This document shows positions 43,230-51,983 of a DNA stretch of 64,000 nucleotides, piece by piece. The DNA lies in assembly GCA_025351795.1 (NCBI GenBank), contig JANXVG010000010.1:1-64000 (forward strand), written 5' to 3'. The DNA is from Salinibacterium sp. (lineage in GTDB: Bacteria > Actinomycetota > Actinomycetes > Actinomycetales > Microbacteriaceae). Position numbers and translations under genes: made by a program. The notes beneath the pieces are model-generated. The model saw only the letters and a list, made by a program, of their open reading frames with translations. It did not search any database and was not told where the DNA came from. Each line of letters begins with the position of its first letter. Positions within the stretch are counted from its first letter, which is position 1.

Positions 43230-44786
43230 ATGGCAACCTTTGGCAACCTCACCGATCGCCTCGTCGAGACGTTCAAGAACCTCCGAAGCAAGGGCAAACT
43301 CAGCGCAGCGGATGTCGATGGCACCGTGCGCGAGATCCGTCGTGCGCTCCTCGATGCAGACGTCGCACTCGAGGTCGTGAAGGACTTCACGAGTCGAGTG
43401 CGCGAGCGTGCGCTCGGCGACGAGGTGTCTAAGGCGCTAAACCCCGCCCAGCAGGTGGTGCAAATCGTCAACGACGAACTGGTGACAATTCTCGGTGGCG
43501 AGGCCAGGCGCATCCAGTTCGCTAAGGTCGCGCCCACCGTGATCATGCTGGCCGGCCTCCAGGGTGCTGGTAAGACGACCCTTGCGGGCAAGCTCGCCAA
43601 GTGGCTTGCCGCTGACAACCACACTCCGTTGCTCGTCGCCGCCGATCTTCAGCGCCCGAATGCGGTCACCCAGCTGCAGGTTGTCGCCGAGCAGGCCGGG
43701 GTCGCAATTTTCGCTCCCGAGCCCGGCAACGGCACCGGTGATCCGGTGAAGGTTGCGAAAGACGCGGTCACGTTCGCGAAACAAAAGCAGTACGACATCG
43801 TCATCGTAGACACCGCGGGCCGACTCGGTGTCGACGCCGAGCTCATGAAGCAAGCGTCCAACATTCGCAAGGCGATTGATCCAGACGAGGTGCTGTTCGT
43901 CATCGACGCGATGATCGGCCAAGACGCGGTGACGACGGCTCGCGCCTTCCAGCAGGGTGTGGACTTCACGGGCGTCGTGCTCTCGAAGCTCGATGGCGAT
44001 GCACGTGGTGGCGCTGCGCTGTCCGTTGCGTCGGTCACCGGGCGCCCGATCCTCTTCGCATCGACGGGTGAAGGTCTGGATGACTTTGAGCCGTTCTATC
44101 CAGATCGCATGGCCAGCCGCATCCTCGACCTCGGTGACATTCTCACCCTCATCGAAACCGCGCAGAAGAATTTCGACGAAGACGAAGCCAAGAAGGTCGC
44201 CGAAAAATTCGCGACAGATACTTTCACGCTCGAGGACTTCCTCAGCCAGATGCAGCAACTGAAGAACATGGGGTCGATCAAGAACATGCTCGGGATGCTG
44301 CCGGGCGCAAAGGGCATGCGCCAGCAGCTCGACAATTTTGACGAGTCGGAGATCACTCGTACCGAGGCGATCATCCAGTCGATGACTCTGCACGAGCGTC
44401 GGGTTCCCAAAGTGCTCAACGGATCACGGCGCGTGCGCATCGCTCGCGGTTCTGGTACGACCGTGACCGACGTCAATGCGCTCGTCAATCGTTTCGAGCA
44501 AGCCTCCAAGATGATGAAGACCGTCGCGAAAGGTGGCGTGCCGCAAGTGCCGGGGATGGGTCCTATTCCCGGTGCCCCGTTCGGCGGCGGGCGCGGCAGG
44601 GTGCAACCGAAGAAGAAAGGGTCGAAGTCGGGCAACCCGGCTAAGCGTGCTGCAGAGAATGCAGCCACCGCGACCGGTGGTGCGGCGAAGCCAGCGGCAT
44701 CCGGTTCGGGGTTTGGGCTCGGGGGTTCTTCCACCGGTCCGAGCGAGGATGAACGTGCGAGCTTGCAGAAGTTTCTCGGGCGCTAG
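43230..44786 (+). CDS. ffh: Signal recognition particle protein Ffh
   Basis: Ffh (518 residues), the GTPase that binds signal sequences and SRP RNA. N domain MATFGNLTDRLVETFKNLRS, G motifs GLQGAGKTTLAGKLAKWL, VDTAGRLGVDAELM and LSKLDGDARGGAALS, then the methionine-rich M domain (DFLSQMQQLKNMGSIKNMLG, QASKMMKTVAKGG). A Gly/Pro/Lys tail extends past the M domain. A TAAACT box lies nine bases before ATG, leaving at most three untranslated bases. Divergent from the carbonic anhydrase gene. Confidence 0.96.
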   Translation: MATFGNLTDRLVETFKNLRSKGKLSAADVDGTVREIRRALLDADVALEVVKDFTSRVRERALGDEVSKALNPAQQVVQIVNDELVTILGGEARRIQFAKVAPTVIMLAGLQGAGKTTLAGKLAKWLAADNHTPLLVAADLQRPNAVTQLQVVAEQAGVAIFAPEPGNGTGDPVKVAKDAVTFAKQKQYDIVIVDTAGRLGVDAELMKQASNIRKAIDPDEVLFVIDAMIGQDAVTTARAFQQGVDFTGVVLSKLDGDARGGAALSVASVTGRPILFASTGEGLDDFEPFYPDRMASRILDLGDILTLIETAQKNFDEDEAKKVAEKFATDTFTLEDFLSQMQQLKNMGSIKNMLGMLPGAKGMRQQLDNFDESEITRTEAIIQSMTLHERRVPKVLNGSRRVRIARGSGTTVTDVNALVNRFEQASKMMKTVAKGGVPQVPGMGPIPGAPFGGGRGRVQPKKKGSKSGNPAKRAAENAATATGGAAKPAASGSGFGLGGSSTGPSEDERASLQKFLGR

Positions 44787-44844
44787 CCCGGCTCGCGTCT
44801 AGCCCTGCGGTGGCACCGCGCAGTCTGGCAACCGTGGCGCGCGT

Positions 44845-44887
44845 GCTGCGGTCACATTCATGTCGCACGGTGACCGGTGACCGCAGC
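44845..44887 (+). terminator. Hairpin after ffh
   Basis: GCTGCGGTCAC (44845-44855) pairs perfectly with GTGACCGCAGC (44877-44887), an 11-base-pair stem with a 21-base loop, about 60 bases after ffh. No T-tract. Probably separates ffh from the LLM gene whose -10 box begins 17 bases later. Confidence 0.5.
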
Positions 44888-44915
44888 GTGCCGGTGAGGC
44901 GAATAGGCTTGAGGG

Positions 44916-45710
44916 ATGAGTGAACGTCGAGTGCGTCTGGGAGTCCAGATCCAGCCTCAGCACGCGCTGTACCCGACGATACGCGACACCGTGCGGCAAC
45001 TCGAAGATCTCGGCGTGGACATCCTGTTCAACTGGGATCATTTCTTCCCGCTGAGTGGCGACCCGAACGGCATGAACTACGAGGCCTGGACGGTGCTCGG
45101 TTCCTGGGCTGAGATCACGAGCCGTGTCGAGTTTGGCACTCTGGTGAATTGCAACAGTTACCGCAACCCCGATCTGCAGGCAGACATGGCACGCGGGCTC
45201 GATCACATTAGTGCTGGCCCCACCGGCACTGGCCGCTTCATCCTCGGCATGGGCTCCGGTTGGTGTGAACGTGACTACGACGAGTACGGCTACGAGTTCG
45301 GCACGGCGGGCCAGCGATTGGATGCCCTCGCGCAGGCTCTCCCACGCATCGAAGCGCGGTGGGCGACGCTCAACCCGGCCCCGACCCGCAAGATTCCGGT
45401 GCTCATCGGTGGTGGTGGCGAGAAGAAGACCCTGAAAATTGTGGCACAGCACGCCGACATCTGGCACAGTTTCACTGCGCCTGCTGAGCTCCCTCACAAA
45501 ATCGAGGTGCTCGCGGAGCACTGCGCGGCGGTTGGTCGCAACATTTCCGAGATTGAGTTCTCGAACGAGCAACGCGGCACGGATGTTCGCGTGGCCGACG
45601 AGCTGCGCGACCTCGGTGTCACGCTGTTCACGATGGGTATCTCCGGGCCGCACTACGACCTCGACACGGTGAAGTTGTGGTTGGCATGGCGAGACGCGCA
45701 GAACGGCTGA
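44916..45710 (+). CDS. LLM-class F420-dependent oxidoreductase (second copy)
   Basis: 264 residues of the luciferase-like barrel: VDILFNWDHFFPLSGDPNG, VEFGTLVNCNSYRNPDLQAD, the cofactor-phosphate loop GRFILGMGSGWCERDYDEYG and IPVLIGGGGEKKTLKIVAQH. Typical of actinobacterial F420-dependent reductases of unknown substrate. Monocistronic; ATG six bases after TAGGCT (44904-44909), so leaderless. Its presence implies the cell uses F420, which bears on the broken cofD nearby in the window. Confidence 0.85.
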   Translation: MSERRVRLGVQIQPQHALYPTIRDTVRQLEDLGVDILFNWDHFFPLSGDPNGMNYEAWTVLGSWAEITSRVEFGTLVNCNSYRNPDLQADMARGLDHISAGPTGTGRFILGMGSGWCERDYDEYGYEFGTAGQRLDALAQALPRIEARWATLNPAPTRKIPVLIGGGGEKKTLKIVAQHADIWHSFTAPAELPHKIEVLAEHCAAVGRNISEIEFSNEQRGTDVRVADELRDLGVTLFTMGISGPHYDLDTVKLWLAWRDAQNG

Positions 45711-45783
45711 CGCTGGCAGTTACCATCGGTGCCCTGTCCGAAAGACGCGGGACGCTGTCGTCCGCCCGTCATAGCCTTAGTGC

Positions 45784-46731
45784 GTGACAATCACGGCACA
45801 GCAGCGACCGGCCCCCGTCCTCACCCCGCTACTGCTCGTGGCGATCGCGGTGACGATTCTCGCGTGGGCGAGCGCGTTCATCGTGATCCGCGGCACCGGT
45901 CCGCACTTTTCGGGCGGCGCGCTCGCGCTCGGCCGGCTCGTCGTCGGGGTGCTGCTGCTCGCCATCGTCGCGTTCCGCAAGAAGTGGGTCGCGCCGACGC
46001 GGCGCGAGTGGTTACAAGTCACGGCCTTTGGCGTGATCTGGTTCGGCGGCTACAACATTGCTCTCAACATTGCCGAAAAGTTACTGGATGCCGGCACCAC
46101 AGCCATGATCGTGAACATCGGGCCCATCCTGATCGCACTCGGGGCGGGGGTGATTCTGCGCGAGCGCATTCCACGTTGGCTCGCGATCGGAGCCGCTGTC
46201 GCGTTCTTCGGTGCTGTGTTGATCAGTATCGGATCGGGTGCGACCAGTTTCGGCACTGGTGTGGGCATCGTCTGGTGTTTTGCAGCGGCGATCGCCTATG
46301 CCGCTGGGGTGCTGTTCCAGAAGCCGGCGCTGAGGCGCCTTCCTAACGCCCAAGTGACGTGGATGGGCTGTGCGATCGGCATGATCGTGTGCGTTCCGTT
46401 CGCCGGTGACCTCATCCGCGACCTGCAGGCGGCGCCCCTTCCTGCCATCCTCGGGGTCGTCTACCTAGGCGCGGTGCCGACCGCCATCGCCTTCAGTACT
46501 TGGGCATACGCGCTCTCCCGGATGCCCGCTGGCCAGCTCGGCGTATCGACCTACGTCGTGCCGCCGCTCGTGATCGTGCTTGGCCTCGTCGTGTTTGGCG
46601 AGGTGCCCACGATCGTTGCAATTGTGGGTGGAGCAATCTGTCTCGTGGGCGTAGCTTTGTCCCGCAGGAAGATCCGGATCCCCGAACTAGTCGAAACCGT
46701 TTCTGGTCCGGGCAAAAGCATGGCAGAATAG
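45784..46731 (+). CDS. EamA/DMT-family transporter
   Basis: 315 residues with ten predicted membrane segments in two EamA repeats (WASAFIVIRGTGPHFSGGAL in the first; VYLGAVPTAIAFSTWAYALS in the second). Drug/metabolite transporters of this type export amino acids or metabolites; substrate not predictable. GTG start six bases after TAGCCT (45772-45777). Ends upstream of the rpsP leader. Confidence 0.88.
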   Translation: MTITAQQRPAPVLTPLLLVAIAVTILAWASAFIVIRGTGPHFSGGALALGRLVVGVLLLAIVAFRKKWVAPTRREWLQVTAFGVIWFGGYNIALNIAEKLLDAGTTAMIVNIGPILIALGAGVILRERIPRWLAIGAAVAFFGAVLISIGSGATSFGTGVGIVWCFAAAIAYAAGVLFQKPALRRLPNAQVTWMGCAIGMIVCVPFAGDLIRDLQAAPLPAILGVVYLGAVPTAIAFSTWAYALSRMPAGQLGVSTYVVPPLVIVLGLVVFGEVPTIVAIVGGAICLVGVALSRRKIRIPELVETVSGPGKSMAE

Positions 46732-46859
46732 CCAGTCGAGCCCTTCGTAGCCCGACCCTCTAATTAGGCGCGGCTGGGCCCCATCAGAGCTTTTGTGCCG
46801 TGTGTGCCCCCACGCCCCCGGCTAGCAGTTCGCCACCAAAACACTTATTCAGGAGAATT
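46715..46859 (+). promoter_or_regulatory. rpsP promoter and leader
   Basis: TGGCAGAAT (46720-46728 region, within the end of the EamA gene) looks like the -10 of the ribosomal operon; a matching TGGCAGAAT stands ahead of rplS (about 51418-51426). The following leader of about 120 bases is GC-rich, and AGGAG (46851-46855) sits four bases before the GTG of rpsP. Confidence 0.4.
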
Positions 46860-47513
46860 GTGGCTGTAAAGATTCGTTTGAAGCGACTCGGCAAGATCCG
46901 TGCGCCGTACTACCGCATCGTTGTGGCCGACTCGCGCACCAAGCGCGATGGTCGCGTGATCGAGGAGATCGGCAAGTACCACCCCACTGAAGAGCCCTCG
47001 TTCATTGAGGTGAAGTCCGACCGGGCGCAGTACTGGCTGGGTGTGGGCGCACAGCCGAGCCCACAGGTTGAGGCGATCCTCAAGCTCACCGGCGACTGGG
47101 GCATCTTCAAGGGCGATAAGAACGCCAAGAGCACTGTGAAGACCAAGGAAGTCCCCGTGGTATTCCAGGCTGACGAGAAGAAGAAGCCTGTTCTCAAGCC
47201 GAAGGTCGAGAAAATCGCTCCAGTGGTGGAGGTTGTCGAGGCTCCTGTTGTCGAAGCTCCTGTTGTCGAAGTAGCGGCCGCACCGGCTGCAGAGATCGTC
47301 GAGGCCGCGGCGGAGCCGATCGTCGAGGCCGCATCCGAGCCAGTCGTCGAGGCCGCGGCGGAGCCAGTCGATGAGCCCGCGCCAGCGGCATCCGCTGAGG
47401 GATCCGCCGGTCAGGTAGTCGGTGAGGCACCGGTGGCCGACGAGGCAGTTGTGGCTGAGAACGCCGCTGACGCTTCAGTTGACGACGCCGTGGCAGAAGC
47501 CGACAAGGCCTAG
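46860..47513 (+). CDS. rpsP: 30S ribosomal protein S16 (bS16) with long acidic tail
   Basis: The first 85 residues are ordinary S16 ([59 protein letters not shown]). They are followed by about 130 residues rich in Ala, Val, Glu and Pro with imperfect repeats ([32 protein letters not shown]), giving 217 residues in total against about 80-160 in relatives. The tail is acidic and likely disordered. First gene of rpsP-khpA-rimM; strong ribosome site. Confidence 0.95.
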   Translation: MAVKIRLKRLGKIRAPYYRIVVADSRTKRDGRVIEEIGKYHPTEEPSFIEVKSDRAQYWLGVGAQPSPQVEAILKLTGDWGIFKGDKNAKSTVKTKEVPVVFQADEKKKPVLKPKVEKIAPVVEVVEAPVVEAPVVEVAAAPAAEIVEAAAEPIVEAASEPVVEAAAEPVDEPAPAASAEGSAGQVVGEAPVADEAVVAENAADASVDDAVAEADKA

Positions 47514-47516
47514 CCA

Positions 47517-47753
47517 ATGCTCGCTCCAGCTCTCGAGCACCTCGTCAAAGGCATCGTTGATCACCCCGACCAGGTGCAGGTAGTGGCGAAGAACTCAGGT
47601 CGCGGCGAAGTGCTCGAGGTGCGTGTGCACCCCGAGGACCTCGGCCGCGTCATCGGTCGCGCAGGTCGCACGGCGAAGGCGCTCCGCACTCTTGTCTCGG
47701 CGCTCGCCGATGGCCGCAAGGTGCGCGTCGACGTCGTCGACACCGACTACTAA
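47517..47753 (+). CDS. khpA: KH-domain RNA-binding protein KhpA
   Basis: 78 residues, a single type-II KH domain: LEHLVKGIVDHPDQVQV, then VRVHPEDLGRVIGRAGRTAK containing the GxxG loop (GRAG), then ALRTLVSALADGRKVRVDVV. KhpA with KhpB binds RNA and affects cell size and translation in other Gram-positives. Three bases after rpsP and three before rimM. Confidence 0.93.
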   Translation: MLAPALEHLVKGIVDHPDQVQVVAKNSGRGEVLEVRVHPEDLGRVIGRAGRTAKALRTLVSALADGRKVRVDVVDTDY

Positions 47754-47756
47754 ACG

Positions 47757-48359
47757 GTGGCAGACGCGAGCCCCCGGCCCCCGAGTACGCAATTGCGGGT
47801 CGGGCGTCTTACCAAGGCGCATGGGCTCAAGGGCGCGATCAAGGTCGAGCTGTATACGGATGCTCCCGAGTTACGTTTCGTACCCGGCGCGACGTTCACG
47901 TTGCAGGTGCCGACAAGCTCACCGTGGCACGGAAAGTCTCTTGAGCTGATTGAACTCAAGTGGTACAACAGTCACGCCGTCGCGTTCTTCAAAGACGTGC
48001 CAGATCGCTCAGTTGCGGAGAGTCTGCTCAAGGCGATCCTCTGGATAGATCACGACGACTCCGACTCAACCGAGGAAGAAGACGCGTGGTTCGATCATCA
48101 ACTGGTCGGCCTGACCGTGCTGCGCGACAGCGTGCCGGTCGGAACGGTCAGCCAGATCGACCATTTTCCGGCGCAAGACCTCCTCACCGTTGCAACGTCA
48201 CACGGTCCCGTTCTCGTACCGTTCGTGAAAGCCATCGTCACTGTTGTTGATGTGAAGGCCGGCACGCTCACCGTCAATCCGCCGCTCGGGTTGTTTGAGG
48301 CCATTGCTGACGACGCCGACGAGCGCGGCGGGCCGCACGAGGCACCGCACATCGAGTAA
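47757..48359 (+). CDS. rimM: Ribosome maturation factor RimM
   Basis: RimM (200 residues) assists late 30S assembly with S19. The N-terminal barrel shows LRVGRLTKAHGLKGAIKVEL and the C-terminal PRC-barrel DHQLVGLTVLRDSVPVGTVS, LLTVATSHGPVLVPFVKAIV. The C-terminal tail is acidic. GTG start three bases after khpA. Confidence 0.95.
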   Translation: MADASPRPPSTQLRVGRLTKAHGLKGAIKVELYTDAPELRFVPGATFTLQVPTSSPWHGKSLELIELKWYNSHAVAFFKDVPDRSVAESLLKAILWIDHDDSDSTEEEDAWFDHQLVGLTVLRDSVPVGTVSQIDHFPAQDLLTVATSHGPVLVPFVKAIVTVVDVKAGTLTVNPPLGLFEAIADDADERGGPHEAPHIE

Positions 48360-48449
48360 CGGTGGCAGCATCGCGCGCAGCCGCGCATTGGCGGCGCCTA
48401 TCACTGCACCGCGAAGAGTGCGTACTGAGCGGGCGCTAAGGTCGATACC

Positions 48450-49127
48450 GTGCGCATCGACATCGTCACGATATTTCCGGAGTTCTTCTCCGTGCTCGAC
48501 GTGTCTCTGCTCGGCAAGGCCCGCGAGCGTGGCCTCATCGATTTGTCGGTGCATGATCTGCGCGACTACGCGCACGACAGACACCGAACCGTAGACGACA
48601 CGCCATACGGCGGGGGCGCCGGCATGGTGATGAAGCCGGAGCCGTGGGGGGAGGCGCTCGATGCCACGCTGGTTGCGGCATCCGTCGTCGTATTTCCGTC
48701 ACCGGCCGGGGAGCGGTTCAGTCAGGCAACCGCGAAAGAACTAGCCCGGGCCGACCACCTGCTCTTTGGTTGCGGCCGATACGAGGGCATCGACCAGCGT
48801 GTTGTCGACTACGCGCGTACGAAAGCGACGGTGCGCGAGATCAGCCTCGGCGACTACGTACTCAACGGAGGAGAAGTCGCTGTGATGGCGATGATCGAGG
48901 CGATCGGGCGACTGGTTCCCGGCGTGATCGGCAACCCTCAGAGCCTCAGCGACGAGAGCCATGAGGATGGCCTGCTTGAATATCCGAGCTACACCAAACC
49001 CGCGGAATGGCGGGGATTGGAGGTTCCACCCGTGCTGTTGAGTGGTAACCACGGCGCAATTGCCGCCTGGCGCCATGAGCAGAAGGTAGAGCGCACAAGG
49101 CGAGTTCGACCGGATCTGCTGGGGTGA
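48450..49127 (+). CDS. trmD: tRNA (guanine(37)-N1)-methyltransferase
   Basis: TrmD (225 residues) methylates G37 of tRNAs to prevent frameshifting. SPOUT-knot motifs: [73 protein letters not shown] and [16 protein letters not shown] start is seven bases after TAAGGT (48437-48442), so it can be transcribed independently of rimM, 90 bases upstream. Confidence 0.96.
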   Translation: MRIDIVTIFPEFFSVLDVSLLGKARERGLIDLSVHDLRDYAHDRHRTVDDTPYGGGAGMVMKPEPWGEALDATLVAASVVVFPSPAGERFSQATAKELARADHLLFGCGRYEGIDQRVVDYARTKATVREISLGDYVLNGGEVAVMAMIEAIGRLVPGVIGNPQSLSDESHEDGLLEYPSYTKPAEWRGLEVPPVLLSGNHGAIAAWRHEQKVERTRRVRPDLLG

Positions 49128-49243
49128 CGTAACTCAATTATCTCGATGCGATGCTGGATGTCTGGCGTGGCCGGGAAATGTGCAGTTGTGAGCCCGAGCA
49201 GCGTCGATCTCCGCGTCGCTCGGCCCACTCGTGCCGGTTTCGG

Positions 49244-49306
49244 CGTCGAGAGTGCGGTTATGCGCAGTTAGGACATGGAAGAGCGTGCGATTCTGCACTC
49301 TCGACG
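49244..49306. repeat. Perfect 12-bp inverted repeat after trmD
   Basis: CGTCGAGAGTGC (49244-49255) is complementary to GCACTCTCGACG (49295-49306) across a 39-base loop, in the 338-base gap between trmD and map. Too wide a loop and no T-tract for a standard terminator; purpose unclear. Confidence 0.5.
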
Positions 49307-49326
49307 GCTACTTCGCTCACGGTCGG

Positions 49327-49394
49327 CGCACCCAATGCGGCGGCCCACCCAATGCGGCGGCCCATACACTGCGACGGCCCCAGACACTATGCGG
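49327..49394. repeat. Four degenerate 17-bp tandem repeats
   Basis: Units CGCACCCAATGCGGCGG, CCCACCCAATGCGGCGG, CCCATACACTGCGACGG and CCCCAGACACTATGCGG lie head to tail. Together with the inverted repeat they fill the trmD-map gap (49128-49465), in which I see no gene. Confidence 0.6.
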
Positions 49395-49465
49395 CCTGCT
49401 AGATCGGCCGCCAAGCCACCGCCGACGCGCGCCGCACTGCGCGGCACCGTCGACGACGGGAAGGT

Positions 49466-50233
49466 CTATGTGCGCGCGGTCAAAACCCGCGGCCCCGCCT
49501 CGGTAATCGCCACGGTGTGCTCGACATGGGCGGCGCGCGAGCCGTCGAGGCTGCGGAGGGTCCAGCCATCGGGGTCGGTGTAGATGCGGTTAGTGCCGAG
49601 CATGAACCATGGCTCGATCGCGAAGACGAGACCGGCGCGCAGCGGAAGGCCGCGGCCGGGCCGCCCGTCATTAGGAATGTGTGGGTCGCCGTGCATAGTG
49701 CGACCGACTCCGTGACCGCCGAAGTCGGTGTTGATGCGGAGGCCTGCCGCGCGCGCGATGGACCCGATCGCGGCAGAGATGTCGCCGATCCGATTTCCGA
49801 CGACCGCGGCGGCGATTCCTGCGTCGAGAGCATCCTGGGCCGTCGAAATGAGCCGGGAATCCTCCTCGCGCAGCGTGCCGACAATGAGGGTGAGGGCCGA
49901 GTCGGCCACCCAGCCGTCGACGGATGCCGCGAAGTCGAGCGAGAGCACGTCACCGTCTCGCAGACGGTAGTCGTGGGGTAACCCGTGCAGTGCGGCGTCG
50001 TTCACCGAGGTGCAGATCACCTTGCCAAACGGCGACCCGCCGAACGATGGGTGGTACTCGATGTAGCAACTCTCGGCACCGCGCGCCCGAAGCAGGTCGT
50101 GGGCGAGTGCATCAAGGGTCAGAAGGTTCACTCCGACAGCGCATGCAGCGGCCGTCTCATCGAGAACGCTCGCGACGAACTCACCCGCCGCCGCCATCCG
50201 CTCGATCTCTTCGGGCGAGCGAATCTCGATCAC
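49466..50233 (-). CDS. map: Methionine aminopeptidase, type I
   Basis: 255 residues; removes the initiator methionine from new proteins. Metal ligands of the pita-bread fold are seen: Asp in VLSLDFAASVDGWVADSALT (two Asp), His in GGHGVGRTMHGDPHIPND, Glu in VFAIEPWFMLG and Glu in AAHVEHTVAI. GTG start overlaps the stop of the TetR gene (GTGA at 50230-50233), so the two are coupled. Because it lies outside the ribosomal-protein map locus, this is probably a second MetAP; regulation by the TetR partner is likely. Confidence 0.92.
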   Translation of the reverse strand: MIEIRSPEEIERMAAAGEFVASVLDETAAACAVGVNLLTLDALAHDLLRARGAESCYIEYHPSFGGSPFGKVICTSVNDAALHGLPHDYRLRDGDVLSLDFAASVDGWVADSALTLIVGTLREEDSRLISTAQDALDAGIAAAVVGNRIGDISAAIGSIARAAGLRINTDFGGHGVGRTMHGDPHIPNDGRPGRGLPLRAGLVFAIEPWFMLGTNRIYTDPDGWTLRSLDGSRAAHVEHTVAITEAGPRVLTART

Positions 50234-50874
50234 GCCGCTGGCAGGGTCTCGTGTTTGTACATATAGTCGCGCACGATCACTCGCAACTTATCGATGAATC
50301 GGATGTCGCCGTCTTTCGAATACTGGAAGGCGCGACGAAGTAGCGCGTCAGCGATCTCAATGATGACTTCCAGATCGAACGAGAGTTCGTCGCTTGGAGT
50401 GAGGCCGTATTTGCGCACGAGCAGTTCGTTGAAGCCGTGTGACAGCAGGCCATTGTTGCTGACGTCTGGCGCGATGAAACGCTCGTCGATAACATCCCCG
50501 AAGCGCAGTGCACGGAAGCCGGGCTCGGTGCGCAGCAGATCAACATAGGTGTCGATCGTGCTGTCGAGTGCGCTGAACCACCCGTGCGGATCTGGCGCCA
50601 TGTTCGAGAAGATGCGATCAGTGAACCTCTCCATATTGCGCGAGGCGAGCGAGCGCAACAGTGACTGGATGTTGGGAAAGTAGCGGTAGACGACTCCGAC
50701 TGACGAGCCCGATCTGGCCGCAACATTGCTCGTGGTGAGACCGTCAATTCCTTTCTCGTCGATCAACTCGGCGGCGACATCCAACAGACGGTGGATTCGC
50801 ACGGCGCTGCGTTGCTGCACCGGCTCGGTGCGCACCTTGAGGGCGACCGTGCCGAGTTCCGGTTGGTTCGTCAT
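50230..50874 (-). CDS. TetR/AcrR-family regulator
   Basis: 214 residues. N-terminal helix-turn-helix: RIHRLLDVAAELIDEKGIDG, LTTSNVAARSGSSVGVVYRYFPN. The ligand domain contains RTEPGFRALRFGDVIDERF and AFQYSKDGDIRF. ATG 50874 has GGAG upstream. It is co-transcribed with map and diverges from the membrane protein at 50927, a probable target (inference). Confidence 0.88.
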   Translation of the reverse strand: MTNQPELGTVALKVRTEPVQQRSAVRIHRLLDVAAELIDEKGIDGLTTSNVAARSGSSVGVVYRYFPNIQSLLRSLASRNMERFTDRIFSNMAPDPHGWFSALDSTIDTYVDLLRTEPGFRALRFGDVIDERFIAPDVSNNGLLSHGFNELLVRKYGLTPSDELSFDLEVIIEIADALLRRAFQYSKDGDIRFIDKLRVIVRDYMYKHETLPAA

Positions 50875-50926
50875 TCTTGTCGTTCTCCGCTTTCGTGGGG
50901 GTGGTGTCGAAGATACCCTTAACAAC

Positions 50927-51412
50927 ATGCTGATCCGCCGAGCGTTGTATTACTGGCAGTTCGCGGCCGCAATCGTGCTGCCGACCTGGATTCTGGTTGC
51001 GCGGGGAATTCTCGGCTCGAGCGTCGGCTGGACCCTTGCCGTGTTCATTCTGCTCTGTCCGATGCTCGCACTCGCGATGTTCGCCATTGCTGGTGTGACG
51101 ACAGCACGTAAGAGCGTGCGCACGCAGCGTGCAGTGTCTTGGGTCGATGCCGCCGTCATCGTCGGCTGGCACGCCGCGATCATCACGTACGGTTTCGTCG
51201 ACGTGAGCGGAGTCGCGGTGCTTGTTGTGCTGGTCGCGGTCGCGGGGTTCTGGATCGCCGTCTACCTGCTGTTCCGCGAAACCCGCACTCGTGTGCGCCA
51301 GGTAATGGCGGGGTTTGAACAGGCCTCGAATACGCCAGCGTCGACGAACAAGAACCCGCAGGATGGTCGAGTCATCATTCTCGAACCGAGCGAGACTCGC
51401 GAGAAGCCGTGA
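50927..51412 (+). CDS. Hypothetical membrane protein (four segments)
   Basis: 161 residues: hydrophobic stretches [56 protein letters not shown] and [20 protein letters not shown], then a charged C-terminal tail ([18 protein letters not shown]). ATG seven bases after TACCCT (50914-50919), a leaderless start. Divergent from a TetR gene across 52 bases. No family assigned. Confidence 0.72.
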   Translation: MLIRRALYYWQFAAAIVLPTWILVARGILGSSVGWTLAVFILLCPMLALAMFAIAGVTTARKSVRTQRAVSWVDAAVIVGWHAAIITYGFVDVSGVAVLVVLVAVAGFWIAVYLLFRETRTRVRQVMAGFEQASNTPASTNKNPQDGRVIILEPSETREKP

Positions 51413-51548
51413 ATCTGTGGCAGAATTGCTGATTGTGCTCGCGCACCGCCCTGCCACAGGGGGGTCGGCAACGTTACGCGCACACTTCCTTCATCGTGAA
51501 TTACCGAAATCGTGGTCGACCTGTGGCGGTTGCAGAGAGCGAAATACT

Positions 51549-51896
51549 ATGCACATCCTCGACAGTGTCGATGCGGCATCCCTCAAAGACAACATCCCAG
51601 ATTTCCGTGCCGGCGACAACGTCAAAGTGCACGTAAACATCATCGAAGGCACGCGCGCGCGCATCCAGGTATTTCAGGGGGTCGTCATCGGCCGCTCCGG
51701 TGAAGGCGTGCGCGAGACGTTCTGCGTTCGCAAGGTCAGCTTTCAGGTGGGCGTCGAGCGTACCTTCCCGGTGCACTCCCCGATCATCGACCACATCGAG
51801 GTCGTCACGCGCGGTGATGTGCGTCGCGCCAAGCTGTACTACTTGCGTGGCCTGCGTGGCAAGAAGGCGAAGATCAAAGAGAAGCGCGACTTCTAG
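51549..51896 (+). CDS. rplS: 50S ribosomal protein L19 (bL19)
   Basis: 115 residues: [59 protein letters not shown], and the C-terminal [20 protein letters not shown] are hallmark L19 sequence. Located at the subunit interface of the ribosome. A 136-base leader precedes it, beginning near a TGGCAGAAT box shared with rpsP. Confidence 0.97.
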   Translation: MHILDSVDAASLKDNIPDFRAGDNVKVHVNIIEGTRARIQVFQGVVIGRSGEGVRETFCVRKVSFQVGVERTFPVHSPIIDHIEVVTRGDVRRAKLYYLRGLRGKKAKIKEKRDF

Positions 51897-51938
51897 TATT
51901 CACCTCGCGCTCGTTAGCGCGCCCGCGTTTCACACTTT

Positions 51939-51977
51939 CCTGAGCTCCCAGCCAATTACACTTGCTGGGAGCTCAGG
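51939..51977 (+). terminator. Strong hairpin between rplS and lepB
   Basis: CCTGAGCTCCCAGC (51939-51952) pairs with GCTGGGAGCTCAGG (51964-51977), a 14-base-pair perfect stem with an 11-base loop, followed by GGTTTAATG. The lepB start codon is only six bases beyond, and the Gs closing the stem double as its ribosome site, so the hairpin may both end rplS transcripts and restrain lepB translation. Confidence 0.7.
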
Positions 51978-51983
51978 GGTTTA

